64,000 bases of DNA from Echinostoma caproni (GCA_900618425.1 UZAN01039373.1:84546-148545), one strand, 5' to 3'; shown: positions 42,101 to 57,100, numbered from the stretch's first letter. Numbers and translations are program-made. The notes: generated from the sequence alone by a model not told the origin.

Positions 42101-45100
42101 TACGAGTTGCTTTATACCGAATGCATATTGTGGGGAACGGTTTGAAGCTTAATGGCGCTTTAATGAAAGTTTAAAGACCAGATCCAAAAGTCTTATCAAT
42201 ACAGTACACCAATCACCGTGCAGTTCGATGAAGAATAGGTGAATCCAAACAATGCGATCGCAAAGCTAAATTGCACAGGAAATAAAGATTGTGTTGTCAG
42301 GGATCGCGGATTAATGTTATGCCGTCTGCGCACACCTTGACGGAGCCTGATGTTCTGGAGTAGATAGCTTGGGATAGGTTCACGTATGCATACCCTTTCC
42401 TAGCAAACCGATCCCGAAGGCAGCTCTGCCCAATGAGTCAAATGCAGCAGGTTTATAAAGAAGGGAAACAACGGTTGTTCTGCCAAAAATGCGGCGTTAC
42501 ATGCTAATCTAATGTAGAGTGAAAAGATGTTTATCGCATTCCCGTTAAGTGCGTGCTTCAGTCTGTTCTTTGCAGATGTAACGTTCCCTTATCCCAGTGC
42601 GCCGGTGAAGGATCAACGATGTGATCAACTTCTATACAACCGTAAAGAGACCATCTTGACGATTGTAGTAATTGCTCAATGGGCCCCACTTGAAAGCAGG
42701 CAGAGTGTACGCCAATAGCCAGTCGATTAGGGTGGGTTCGGTATTCCAAATGCTTTTGGATAAGGATGTAAGTTCTTGAACGCGGTTTGTACCACTGTTT
42801 TTAAAACCTACTGAAGGAAGCTGACTGGGTCCGCGAGATTTCGCCAGTTTTTAGTGTTTAAACTCTCTCTCACTATGGTTTGTGGACATTTTGAGGATGC
42901 CGATAACAAACAGTATTGCTATGTGCAATGCTTCGTCAAGCGTCCAAGTTGACGTCGTAGGTTGCATCTGATCTCATCACTCCATCCCTACGCGGTCTCA
43001 ATCAAGCATGTTTTTAAAAAATAAGTTTGGCTCAAATTACTCGATAATCTATAGACGATAGTCGGAAGCAGCGGTTACTTGTATCTCGGAAGTGGGTCAT
43101 GCACGGCAAATCTCCTGATCTTGGATAGGTTAAATGTTAGTTTTTATTGATCAATTTCTTTGTGCCATTTTGATCACTTTGAAGCTCTGGTAGAAGAACA
43201 CCCAATGATTGGAGTAAAGCAACTGAGGGTTATGGTACCGTTGGGTAGGAGCTGTGTAGTCAGGGCTGCTTTTATCAATGACGAAATAATACCTCAACAC
43301 CGAAATCATCTGCTGAGTGCGAGATATCTGCTATTCGATGATGAAATTATTAAATGTGGTAATCATTGTAATTTACTGCATTATAATGAAAGCGATTTAT
43401 TTTTTACTGGTGGCTCTTAAACAGTGACACTATGTGGAGTTGCAGATCGGGTGAAGTAGACCGACAGAGCTGAAATTAAATAACCAATTACATATTTCGG
43501 AAGGACAACAAGGATACAAGTTGAGAGGCACATTGCAGTGGATATTGTGCCAACTGAATTCAAAGTTCCCCTCATACTCCAAATGATACATTCAAGCCCA
43601 GTTTTAATGGAGAAAATAATAGACAGATGAAGAGATATTCCAAGGTGGAAAATAATGTTTTGGACAAGAAAGTAGTGGTCAGCATTTTATACGTACCAGT
43701 GAGCTTTGATGATTGGAGCACTAACGATCAGATCTGCGAGATTCCATCTGTTTTGACCCTATTGCCTAATGTAGACCCCATGACCCGGGGTAGGAATTAT
43801 AAATAGAGAGCTTTTCACCAAGTGCGGACAAGACATATTGTGCAACGTCGTGCTTACATATGCGAAATAGGAGAAGTTATAATCAACTCTCTGTGGTTGT
43901 GAAGATGCACTACATCGTCGTTCATCACGTAAGGTCAGGGGTTGAGCCGAAGCTGGATGAATGGATTTGCGTTCCTGATTTTGCTCAGCTTTATTGAACC
44001 GGCATTACAATGGTTCACATTGTTTTGGTTATGAATAAATTTGAAAAACACAGGTAATGTGATGTCCTTTCCTGATTGATAAAGTGAGAAAAGTCATGAC
44101 ATTGATAATAATGTGCACTGTTTGGTCTTAGATCATTGTTTAACTGATGATCCCTATAATCTTAGTCATGGGTATATAAGACTAGTCAATTTGGATTTAG
44201 GTTTGCATTCATCGGATTGGCAAGGGTTGAGTTACGCAATTTTATATTGATTTACTCGGAGCGTGATGGGCGAGGACTATATTTGGTGACATACAAATGT
44301 GCTTTGCATCAGATATTCAGACGTAAGCCTCCCCCGAGACGGTGAAGTAATGTTCGTTTCAAGCACATTTATTAAAAATTCCATAGACAAACGAATTTAT
44401 GATTCGAATTATCGTGTGGTGAATAATTTGCGATATTTTGGAATTTTCGATTTGACCCAGTTTTTACTGTAAATTGAGATTAAGTGAACTTGAATTTCCT
44501 CGGGAGTCTGGGTTTTTGTCTGTCCCCATCTGAAGCAATTACATCAAAGCAAGGAAAGGGCATACAAACGCATAGATCTTCAAAGAGTGAAACTCTTATC
44601 TCTAGCTGTCAAAGGTGAGCTATGTGGACTGAACGGCATTTACACTCGCACACACCTGCACAACAAAACCTGCCGGGAAACCTGGAACACCATCAAGCAC
44701 CTGGATGATCAATCGTCAATAGTGTTTCGAACAACAATAGACGTTGAGGAACTAAATAGAACATTCAACAAAAGTACCAACGACACGGGGGCGGAGCCAA
44801 TCATCACCGGCGTAAACATCGACTCCATCAATAAAGAATCTTCTACTATTCAACAACAGGATGTTCTGAAAGATTTGCTTTCACTCAAACTTAATAAATC
44901 ACCTGGTCCAGATAGGTGGGAGGCTGCCATCCTTGAGGAGTTTGCTCACAGCTCTATTTAACCACATTGTTAGAAAACTCCCTCCATCACTTCAGTGTCT
45001 CAAATTTCCGTCCCATTGCATGTATGTCTGTTGTGTTGAGGTCTTTCGTGAAGTTACTGCTTCAAGGAATATCATCTCAGCTGCATGTGCAGGACCAAAA

Positions 45101-48100
45101 CACACTTGTCTACCGTTACTCTCGCTCCACACTAGCTTCTCTGGTTCACTATATTCTGTCAGCACTTGATGGAAATAAGAAAGCTGTCAGAATTTATTTC
45201 TTGGATTCAGTGGCGCCTTCAATTGTGTTGACAGGTCTATGCGGTTAAATCTTTTATCCTCCAATCGAATATCGCAAACCATAGCTCCGGTACTAACTAA
45301 CTATTTCTCAAATCGATCACAGAGCACACGTTACCATTGCTCGTTCCTCTCCTTCCTTAATTTGTACACTAGGCGTATTACAGGGTGTCATTCTATCCCC
45401 GTTTTTCTTTTCCACTTAGATTTCATCCGTGCCTACTTTCAAAATTCCCTGCTCATTAAATATGCGGACGATTTTGTGGTCGGAATCGCCCACCCTGATT
45501 CATCTGTCACCCCCAACCTCCAGCTTGGCCTTACTGACCTTGCTTAGTGGTCCACCGAGCTTCACTTAACTCTCAATACCGCTAAATGCGTAGATATGCT
45601 GTTTTGACTTCACAGAGGAAATCATTATGCTAATCTCCAGGAATCCTGTCCCACGTTGGTCATACGCGATGATACTATTATTCAACCCCCGAATGTCAAA
45701 TAGCTTGGTGTGATAATAAACCAAAACCTATGCTGGTCTGGCTAAGTGATTTCTGTATTTGGAAAGGTGAGGAAACTATCATTTTGTCTGACAACTGGAA
45801 ACACTATCCATCCCTCGATTCTTGATTAAACATTATCTTTTCGCTTGTATTTTGCCACTGAGGTTAAACGGGCCCCCAGTAATCTTTCAAAGGATGCTCA
45901 CAAAGGACAATAAATTGCTTTCCAGATCATTACCACATTTATCGAGAAGTAGCGCCATTTCCCGTGAAACTATCTGTCCTTTCATCATTTCACAACTTAT
46001 AAAGTCATGCTTTTAGTTATCGACAAAAATCCTAGACAACCCTTTACATCCGTTACAACAAAATCTTATTAAATGTATGTCTTCCTCCTCCACCCGGTCC
46101 CGCTATAACTGCATATTAGCTCGTACGACCACCTATCGGTCTTCTGTGGTGCCCTATATTGTCCGTTTTTTTGTCAGCCCAGAAGGCATCGCATTTAAAC
46201 TTAACTCNTGGTTGACCATGGGACTGCTGATTATCCACCTTTCGGAGTGCATAAAGCAAATACTTGACTTGACAGTCAAAAAGTCGAATGAAGATAGGGT
46301 GCGTCGATGTAATACTTGTAGTTTTATAACTAAACGGAAAACAATGTAACCACAAATTTTCGGGCAAATTTATCAAGCAGCATGACTCATACCCTTGGCA
46401 CAAAAGCTGTTGTACTCTGTACATGTGCGTGCACGTCTGTACAATTATCTCATCACACATATCCGTATGTGTTTCGGGAGTCAGTCGGAGCTCGGTTCCT
46501 GATTCAATGGCTTCAATATGCATAAGCAATAAATGGACATCATCAGGTGGTAATTGCGGTGTTTGCGGGTGAGGTGAACAAAACTTGTAACAATTTCTCT
46601 ATATGTGGGGGAGGGAGAAGTGCCATCCTTTTGCATTTCATGCAAAACCAGTCAATGTTCAAGGAAAAGTCTTAAATTCATTTATTGAGAAACACTTCTG
46701 AATGACATTAATCAAACTATGCTCCCAATTAAACTCAAAAATTGTGTCTTCATCAACCTACTTCTGTCCCGAAGAATAATAATCTCATTGATAACTATAC
46801 CACCGAGGGTGGGAAGCGCAAAAATTGTCAGAAAAGCATGCCTAATTGCTATTTTCTAATTACAATCCTCTTGGTGCACGAACAACTAGGAATGAGAGAG
46901 ATTTGAGCCAACACGGATGCTTAATTTAGCTGGCTAACTTTAACTGAATTTGGCGTTTCACTAGCTTGCACAAAATATAATGATGTTTTGCAATAGTATG
47001 GATGCATATACGCTTTGTCCTTTTGCCGTGTGAATAATCTTCGTCTAGACATTTAATAAAGTTGCATAAAAAGGTGGTTTCGAGTGGGGAAACATATCTG
47101 ACTAATTATCGTCTATCCACATTCGGCTTGTGCTACTTAGTCGACTGCTGCACACTTACGTCCATGCAATGAGCAATGTCTATTTCTGTCTCTCCCGCAA
47201 TCACGTGCTTCATAACTGATCTCAGCTATCATTGCCTGTCAGGAATTGATTCGATTGTCCTTCNNNTGTCCTTCTACTCTGCTGTACACAGTAACGGGGA
47301 GCAAACCGGGTTACTTTATCTCGGTTGAAAAAAATGGCCCATGTTTAATAAGGAATGAGGCGGTGAAGGCGGACTGCATAAGTATGCGTACGATTAGTGA
47401 GGTGCTTTCATCTTTCTCACGATGAATTATAGATAAGTATAATCCACACAAAGATTGTATATTACATCAGTCTGTCTGAGTTCGGGATTAGGCAATCGAA
47501 ATTCACCAGCCATCAAACTCGATTTCTTAAACGGAATTCGCGTAGTTGATGATTTGATTTAATATCAACTGTTACAATCGCGAATGAGAAGTTCTTTTTC
47601 TTTTTATTCAATTAAGAATATTGGATAGTGCTTTCAATCCTTCTTTTCATTTGAAAGGATTTTTTGGAAAGTGACACCTTTCCCACCTATTCACAACCCA
47701 TCAAGAGATTAGAAAGGAATTCACCAATCATAATTTTTATTCGGAAATCATAGTAATCGCGGGAAAACGAAACTGATCCTCGAATGGAATGTTTTAAGGT
47801 GTTGCGCCTTGTGCTACATTTTGCGAGATTAAATTGCCCGTAATGTTCACCGGGAAGGATAAACGATTTTTCGTTGATAGGCAGGGATTACGTCCTCCAT
47901 CTTCACTTCCGAAGACATGCTGACATATGCTGCCAGTAAGAGAAGCCAAAACGTTTTTCTCTGAGCTACCCCATCGAACTACCACACTCAGAAGCACTTC
48001 AGTATTATTTAAATGAGACGTTTTGTATAGTCAATGTGAGTAACAAGTTATTATTCTGCTGAATAAAATTATATCTTAGCAGTAATACAAGCCTCTGATA

Positions 48101-51100
48101 AGCTACCCATTCGTAAGTGGCGAAGGAGCTATATCATCATGATCTTGATTGTGAAAGCATGTGCGCCTGTGTTCGAAACCAGGAAATTAGATAAATAACC
48201 CTCAACATTTATTCCTATTGAAGGAACAGTCGATGTAGTTATGGCCAGTTTCACCAGTAACTATTGCGTTCAGTTTATTTTGCAAAGTTACACTTCATAA
48301 CAAATAATTTTAGAAGTTGCATTAATCAGTAATAATTGCACCTTAGTCTTATTTTTGACTCAATACAGCTTTTGTATAAATCTGAATTTCCAGCAAAGAT
48401 TACTGCATTCAATAATTCCCTAACTGTTCTTTTCACTTCCAAGTTTTTATTGATTATCAAGGTCATATAATATCAATTCCAAATGTCCTAATGATCATGG
48501 ATCTCTCAGTCTAGATAGTAATCATTATTAGCTTGAGTTTTCACGACTAGAGAAAGCAGATGTACTTCTTTCTCATTTACTTTACCGGTCGCTTGAGAAC
48601 TGATAATCAATCCGTCCTCCGTTGGTTAATTAGCTTCCTTTCTGAAAGATGGAATACCGTTTGATCAAAACATCAACAATATTCAAGCAAACAGCACCAA
48701 CACGATTAACCTAAACATGAAGTAGTTTGAGTTACAGAATAAAAAATTAAAGTAAAGGAATATATTTTGCGTTTCTCCTATTCCTGATGAGCAGTGATTA
48801 CTAGTGTATGTCAATGTCAAAACGTAATACAAACGGTTATTATCTCGAATTTGATTTTTTCTGTTTGGGTAAAAACTGGGGTAAAGAGAGTCAATCGTAG
48901 TTCTGAAATATTTTCTCTTCTCTCCCCTTACTATTGTGGGTTTCATAAACTGAGAATCCAGTTACTATCGGTATTTATTGATAATTGGTGGAGCCCATAA
49001 GAGTGGTGATGGAGCAATTTCAATGCACATTATGTTCATTTATTTGGTTTGCAGCACAAAATAGCGAAGAAGCGAATACACCGTTCACTGGAGAGCACTT
49101 ATCTTTAAAGGTATGTACTACTGTTTTGTTGCATCCGATTATATCAAACGAAGCACTTTTAACAGGTTTTCTGATTTGCGGGAGAAAGAATAGATTTCGA
49201 TGGTAGGTTGTACTGTTTCCTGACTGTGTTGTAAATGCACTCGTTGCTTTGCCGGGGGAAACAATCACAGTTTGTTGGTTTCAGGTAGGAAGACAGAACA
49301 ACTGGGTTTGTACGCTGTGCGCATCGATTGAGTATCTCTGTGAATCAAGGTTGAGCTTTTGGCAGACAAAGTCCCCTATACAACGTGAATTGTCCGAAGT
49401 CAATTAATTACCAAATTGTGCTGAGTTGCTGAGGTGCGGTGAAAAGTGTTTACATTCGAAACTAGAGGCATCGCAATAGGCTGTAAGTATTTGCACCAAT
49501 GCGATAAATTTTCACAATATGTTGGAATCCAACAAACAATAGAAGATCACTTCCATCTGGTAAAAATAATGAGCCTACTGCGAGAGCAATTCTCCTGTGA
49601 TACTGTTTCAACCGAAATTTATACACCAACCAAAAAAAAATGCTGTCATCATTGCACACGATTTAACCACGCTTCAGGTTTTATATTTGTTTGAGAACAG
49701 AAAAAAATTAGCCAGTCATTTCCTCATGTAAAACTAGAAGGATAGAAATTGATTACGCGAAAAAATTAGTATCCACATTACTCAGGGAAATGTTTTTTCT
49801 TTGCAAACCTTTACCAGTTCAAGCAACACAAATCGTTTTTGTTTATATCAGCATTCGTTATTACTTTCAAATAAAATTGGACCACAGTATTGGCCTTATT
49901 CTCGGGAACGTTTTGTTCAAATGAAGAAATCGATTAAACCCTTACCTCCGGAGAAAAAGAGAACAGTTAGGAAATAATTGCTGCCATGAAAGGCGATAAA
50001 CGTGTAGAAACTATGATCAAATATTTAGTTTAAGCTGGAATACAGTTTATCCTATTGTTTCACAAAATATTCACTGCGGAAAGTGGAAAGTACAGTATTT
50101 GTTAAACTTTTTTGGTGCATTTCACTCGATTAAGTCACATATGGATTATGAGATGAACTACTATATAACTGAATGCCAAGCTCGTAACGTCATTCATGAA
50201 CATACAAAATAAATTGAAGCAAAACAATGAAATGTATTTTTTCAAAATATACACGCATGATCTCTGCATTACACAGTCCAACTATGCGCGGCAGAAACCA
50301 GTGTTTCGGTTTTGTAAATTTCGTACGTTTTCCAACGACCATGGTTGCACAGAACGGTTCCTGCAAGCACTTGGAACAAGTGGGTGCAATCAGTCATTTA
50401 CTAGGAAATGATCTCATGAGCCTCCTCAACCTCATTTGACATTGTCAACACCAAAAATCGCATAAGGCATTGCTGTTGGGCTCATAGGCAGAATATGTGT
50501 TTATCTGCAAGGCTACTTGGTGATTTGAGAATGCGCTTTATTGCTTTCATAAACACTGGAATATGATCTATATTCTACGTTGTGTACACAATTATCTAAC
50601 GAGCGGATGCACAGGTTGACGAGTAAACAGTCAAATGTGACAAACAAATAAGGGTGTTAAGGATGTGAGATAATTGAAATTTTCATAATCCACTCGGTCA
50701 TATAGAAATCAAAGAATGTGCGAAGTGAAAAACTAGAAAGGCTGTTTAGTTGTTTCCATGGAGTTGGGTCTATCAACCAATCATGGAAGGCTAGAAAGTA
50801 CCCTGATACCATATTATGGCACACCACCCATCTGGTGCGATGGTTGAGGACACTAACCTACATCAATGTGTACCGACTTATCGTAAGTTCCATCTAGTGT
50901 CTAGCGCTGTTGTTGAAAGTTCCGTTGAAACAGCGGTTTCGTAATGGAGACAGACTTGAGAACAGCTGCATACGTACAAAACTGAGTTACTGAAATCGAA
51001 AGCGTTTGGATGAACCCATCAGCTTTTGTATGTCTCACTTGCTTTTGGGTATTAGTCGAAGATGTTTTGTTTAATTCAGGACAGGGGTTTTTGGTTACTA

Positions 51101-54100
51101 ACCCGATGGATCTTTACGGGAGTTCCAAGGGAAAACGAATACACTGCTCATTTATGGTGAACCAGGCCTACGTGATGACGCCTACCCTGGAGCGGTGCGT
51201 TACAATTTCTGGACACTTGCAATCAATCAAATTTGAAACGTGACGTCAATGACGCGCATACGGCTTCTGTTCGCAAGNNNNNNNNNNNNNNNNNNNNNNN
51301 NNNNNNNNNNNNNNNNNNNNNNNNNNNNNNNNNNNNNNNNNNNNNNNNNNNNNNNNNNNNNNNNNNNNNNNNNNNNNNNNNNNNNNNNNNNNNNNNNNNN
51401 NNNNNNNNNNNNNNNNNNNNNNNNNNNNNNNNNNNNNNNNNNNNNNNNNNNNNNNNNNNNNNNNNNNNNNNNNNNNNNNNNNNNNNNNNNNNNNNNNNNN
51501 NNNNNNNNNNNNNNNNNNNNNNNNNNNNNNNNNNNNNNNNNNNNNNNNNNNNNNNNNNNNNNNNNNNNNNNNNNNNNNNNNNNNNNNNNNNNNNNNNNNN
51601 NNNNNNNNNNNNNNNNNNNNNNNNNNNNNNNNNNNNNNNNNNNNNNNNNNNNNNNNNNNNNNNNNNNNNNNNNNNNNNNNNNNNNNNNNNNNNNNNNNNN
51701 NNNNNNNNNNNNNNNNNNNNNNNNNNNNNNNNNNNNNNNNNNNNNNNNNNNNNNNNNNNNNNNNNNNNNNNNNNNNNNNNNNNNNNNNNNNNNNNNNNNN
51801 NNNNNNNNNNNNNNNNNNNNNNNNNNNAGATAGTGCAGACAGAGGCAGAATTAAGCAAGCAATACTGCAATAACATTGGTAAAAGCCTAGATAACCAATG
51901 ATCTTCTTTTGTACATATTATTTAGTCACCCTCATTTCTTTCAATAAACTAAGTACGAACTTCCATTCTTGTGGCCTTTTCCTCGCGTCTAGGTTGCGTG
52001 GGAAATTGTGTTAGTGCCATTGCGGTCCAGTGCTTCCGTGACCCAGTCCGTGATAGCTGATCTTTGGTTCGTGTCTTGTGATTCCTATTGCGTGGTTCGT
52101 GTTCCGAATTCCGTGCAAACTACTACTACTACTGTGATCATTACATCATTCCTGATGACACCCAGTACCTGATGTTAACCTCTTTGCATGAAACCCATCG
52201 TTTTAAGTCGTGAGATACTTTGTCAAGACTTTTCGTGAAGATGCAGATACATCGGATTCATTTCGGATCATGTGAAATGAAAATGATNTGATGTATAATC
52301 AAGAATATCCTCCAATCTGTCTCTTGAATCCAGGACTCTGCGCAGTCGGTCGTTTCGCGCATGAAATCTCGGAGACATTCGGATGCAAACTGGAACACAA
52401 GTACATTACACTTTTCATGATCAATGATGTTTTCTCCTTGATTGCTAATTTGGATATACCGGACTATTTGAATCCTTAATATATAATATATATATAATAA
52501 TAATAATATATAATATATATACAATATATAACATAATGATATAATTTTAACAGTTCGTTTTCCTCTTTCCTTAATCTTAAATTGATATCAACGATTTTTA
52601 TTTGGTTATCCTCTAAATTGAAAAGTACAACTGTTCTATGTGACAAAATCACGAGAAAAATAAACGATTGGCTTATGAGATTGAGATATTGATTAGCTAT
52701 TTATCGGTCACTATTCATGGGTTTTCAGAACCACTTCATACAGAAAAGAATCCTGGTTTTATCAAAATATCTATTCCAAACCATTGTATTCCCTGGAATA
52801 AAGGCTAAAAATATTTATTTTATTGCTATATACGAGTAAGGGTGTTCAACAAAATATCCCCCGTTGTGTCATGTGCCAGTCCAAAGGCGAACAAGTGTAT
52901 CCAACTTATAGCGTTTGATGATGCGTTCAAATGATTTTTCAATATAGGCAGAAAAACTTATTAAACTCGCACAGTTGATAAACGCATTTACATATATCGG
53001 TTGTTTATATATATGCAATCATGATTTACTGGTAAATCGTTGCAGTAATAACGCTATGTTTTTGACAGCATACAACGATGTCTAAATGAGAGTAATGTAA
53101 GAAAACTCAAGGTGGATTCAAATTTAAACATGCACATTACATAAGGCTAATTCTCATATGGTCTACACCTTAGGCTAGCAGGGCACTTTAGGAGCTTCAA
53201 TCTATCCCGCATTGCTAACTGGAGGCACGGATCAAACGAATTCTTGTGATAGAATGTCACTCGGGAATTTCTGTGGATAATCTTGAGGTTTCCTCCAGCC
53301 TAAGCGTTTGCATGTATAACTCCCCTAGATTATTGAATGACCTTCGTCGTTTTGTAGTGTGATCTAAACACATTGTCGGTTGCGGTCAACGCATTTGTGA
53401 TATATTTCACCACCTTTGCTTCATTATGAGTAGTTAATCTATGTAAAAAGTGTAGTGTGTCCATAGGTGCGAGACCATGTTACGCAAGGTTACGTTGTTT
53501 CTGGTCGTCAGAGCTGCACATGTCAGTACTAATGACATTAACATCTTGGTTTCATTGGCTCCTAATGATTTGTTTGCAGTCATAATCACTTGGTTCAGTG
53601 GATACTTTTGAGACTGTACCACCTGACCATATAAACGCAGACAGAATTCATGAACTCAATTAAGTGGATCAACCGGTAGCGGACATAAGACTGAACTACT
53701 GTAATCGAACACAAGAAAACGATAATCACGTTTTTTACAGTTAAAACGTTATCCTTGGCTTACCCCATGAAACAACTCAGTTTTCCCTAGTATTCATCTA
53801 GTACCTCACGGCTTGACGAGTAATATTCTGCACATGATCTTTCCAAGAACCCATTTAAACATGTTGATATTTAGTTTCCCCTCCAAAGGGGCAAAGCACA
53901 CTCTGATCACTTTGAGTTGCTCCAGCCGCTATTCATTACCGATACACCCCTTAGTCGGGAAACATCGTTTAGAAACTTGTGTGTTAGCCCTAAAAAATCC
54001 TCCGCTTGGTTTTAGTATATCAACACCGTCTTTGCCAAGTCAGAATGCTTTTGTTTTTTGCCGTGAGTCTAAGGCCCTTATCCACTGTTTCCCATCTGAT

Positions 54101-57100
54101 AAAACAGTTTGTACATGCCTGCATATTACTGCGGTAATTTGTTGTCTCAACTTTACTTTACTTGTAAAAATCTGAAACCGATAAAATAGACAATATCATA
54201 GTGAAACGTCCAGATTTTGTGATTTTATTTTTTGTATCAACTAAACTGTTTGCTCCCAATCAAGATGATTGTGTTACAGATAGTATGTGAGGACAATTGG
54301 TCAACCATCTTGAAAGGCATTTGTCGAAAAGGTACGGGGGATCTTGAAACTACTGACATATCTATATGTTTGATTAGGGGTACATGCTTTACAAATACTG
54401 CGTTCGGTATTCTCCTTCGTGGGGCGTAACAATCAGGGTCGTTTCCTTTATGCACCATGTTATGCAATTGTGGAAACCACAAAAGAACGACTGTTCAAGA
54501 TCATGTGCAATCGATATGACAGTGAGACATGTTACTTGAGAGTAATGTAGAATTTGATTAAATTTGATAGAGGGAATCCGTCGTATAGAGTGCAAATGAA
54601 GCGTGAACTGAAAAGCTAGAAAGCACGGTACAACTGTTTTGACCTGGTTCAATTTCATCAGCATTGCGCATCTATCGACCTATCTAGCGATCGAACTTGG
54701 GACCTCACAAGCAGAACGCAAGTATGCTACCCACTCGGCCACCGGGTAGCTGATAAAACTGTCTTTCATTGAGATTTACACGATATAGCACACCTCATCT
54801 GAAGCAACTACCGATGACAGCAACGTCCTATTATCCCTGCATACACTTTGCACGGACTAGATTCCAGTTGAGCTTATTTAAATGGGCTGTAAACTGAGTA
54901 TTACTGAAGACCACTTAGGCAAGCTTGGATCGGTTGATGTGATCAACCTTAACTGGAACAGGTTGATACAGTGTTTGGACACCCGCACGCTAATCTGGTT
55001 TCTTACCCCGGGTGGTTTTGTAAATATGCATACTGATGATTGTATGATCCGCTGGGTAAAGTAAGGATTGCGCATGAATACCAAAGTTCACTGTTATTTG
55101 CTAAGAAGTAAGTATTAAGAAGTAAGTAAGAAGAGTAACATTTCGATCGCATGAACAAACCACGATTTTCAATGAAAACTCAGTGTGTGTATCGGGACCA
55201 CAAAATCGGTCCGCTTTAAAATTTTTGATAACTTTCTATTAATACAAGTATGGAATTATTTGTTTATAAAACCGAACAGAGAATAAAGTTTATACATACT
55301 GCATTTTCATCTATTTGATATACGGTGAGTAGACTCTGGACATATGTATACTGGGGCTGCCATTAGGCAGTCGCTAAAAACACCACTATCGAAGTGATGG
55401 GAAAGCCATGGTTTTTGTCAATGGTTGTCTCATTTAACCGCACACAAAATACATCTTTTAAGATTAGACAAGACTTACCCGGTGTCAACTGAAGATACAA
55501 TGGACTACTATATGGCCCATACGCATAGTCCGTTTGAGCTCGAATCTGAATTGCGGGACGTTCGGTCATGTGATTCGTGAAGGATCGAATGAGATACGAT
55601 AAGCGGAGGGCGAGACAGAAAGCGCTCTATCACAGTGACGATAGCGTTTCAAACTCAAAATCACGCGAAAAAGTGTAGAGCATTTCTTACTCAAAAATGC
55701 GCCCGTGATGCAGACAGTGGTGAAACAAAAATCTAAGGTTTCTCTCATTAAACTACGCAATTAAATCTGGGGAAATACTCCGGCTAATACACGAATAGAA
55801 TTGGCATTAACCTATATCATTCGTGCGCCGATCAGATAGGTGCGTCGTTTCATCGCATTGTTTTCGCAACAAAATTGGGCGCATTTCGCAGTGGCGTGAA
55901 ACGTATCATTCGGCTGGCGACAATCACACTAACGGGGACAGACAACACGGATGCATCCCGTACTGACTGGGCTGTTTGTGTGAGAGATTTCACCGGAATT
56001 TCGTGACCAAAGTGATTTATACATGATGCGTTAGAATTGCACCTATTTGTTAACGAATCTGTTTTGTGTCAGAAAAAACTTTCAGATTACCCGAATTTGG
56101 ACTTGGGGTCTTATTAAATTTTGTTTGTTATTCACCAGCCAGTTAATAATGGAAACGTTGTGGACGCAATAACACCGGCAGCCAGTGCTGTTTAGTTGCT
56201 CTGGTCAGTGTCTAGCGTTCCCCGAAAGGCACAAAACGAGCCTAAATCATCATAGTGATTAGAAAATGGAAGTATAAAGATGCGACTTTGGAGAACAGCT
56301 GCCATAATTGAATGATATACTTTTAAAACATCCCATGAATTTGAATAAAACAAGTAACACAATATGAGCAGAATTGATATTGGCCATCAATTTCGCGTGT
56401 TCTTAGTCAGCGGTCTACGCACATTAAATAGGACAAATGTTATCATAAGAATACCGTATATGGACATTTACAATTACATGGGGTCAAGCAGAAGGCACTG
56501 AGTGGTTGAGTCATTACCAAAGTCATTTGAGTATGAGTAGAAGAGGAGGAGGGGTGGGGAATGTTAGCATAGAAAACACTTACGTAATGGAAATAAATTA
56601 ACAATGGTGAATTGTCTATGAATTGTCTAAATTTCACGTTCTATGCTGCTGCATGCTGCTGGGATATATAAGCGAGGATGAATATGCTGGCGTAGGTAGA
56701 ACGAATTAATCGCTGTCGGAGACCGGAAAATTCCCGGTTCCTTTCTTCAAGGTTGCGGATGGAAAAATGTTTTAAGAAGAATATGTACATGCCGTTCAGG
56801 TCATATTTACCCATCACTCTGGGGCGTCTGGGGACGATTGAGGTGATTATATCGACCGTGTAAATAACCCCAAAAGAAAATCGTGAATATTGAATTGTTT
56901 GAGATCCTAAATTGCAACATCCTAAATACAAAAATAATTGATACTGTTGACGGTATTTCCAATGAAAGCAACCAACTGATAAGTGCAAAACTTATTGGAA
57001 TTAACTCGGTTTCATTTCTTTTAATACGAAGAATGTAGACGGTAACAGTCAACTTCCTATCTGTGCAGGTCAATCTCAATCCGCTCCAATTTGGGTTTCC

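Larger units (their letters stand above)
37417..55478 (-). other. 18 kb intron before the transmembrane exon
   Basis: Largest intron of the model. From low to high coordinates it holds a Penelope-like relic (37.8-38.6 kb), a tRNA-derived repeat with hammerhead-like tail (40.9 kb), a minus-strand RTE fragment (42.3 kb), a LINE relic (44.5-46.2 kb), an assembly gap (51.3-51.8 kb), an AT repeat (52.5 kb) and a second tRNA-derived repeat (54.6 kb). The stretches between (38.7-40.8, 46.3-51.2, 52.6-54.5 kb) show no gene I can support. Confidence 0.7.

Noticed and set aside
48120..48190. B-box-like TGTTCGAAACC suggesting another tRNA-like element
   Set aside because: No convincing A box or stem pairing was found upstream; a single short match is expected by chance in 64 kb.
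51223..51901. Long open frames around the second gap
   Set aside because: They are produced by the run of N and have no real coding content.
52020..52045. GTCCAGTGCTTCC, resembling the sequence after the hammerhead cleavage site in the SINE tails
   Set aside because: No CTGANGA or CGAAAC strand lies upstream in the visible sequence, and the region starts just after an assembly gap.
53813..54175. Plus-strand open frame of 120 codons in the 18 kb intron
   Set aside because: No motif, splice context or repeat similarity was recognised; the length is compatible with chance.
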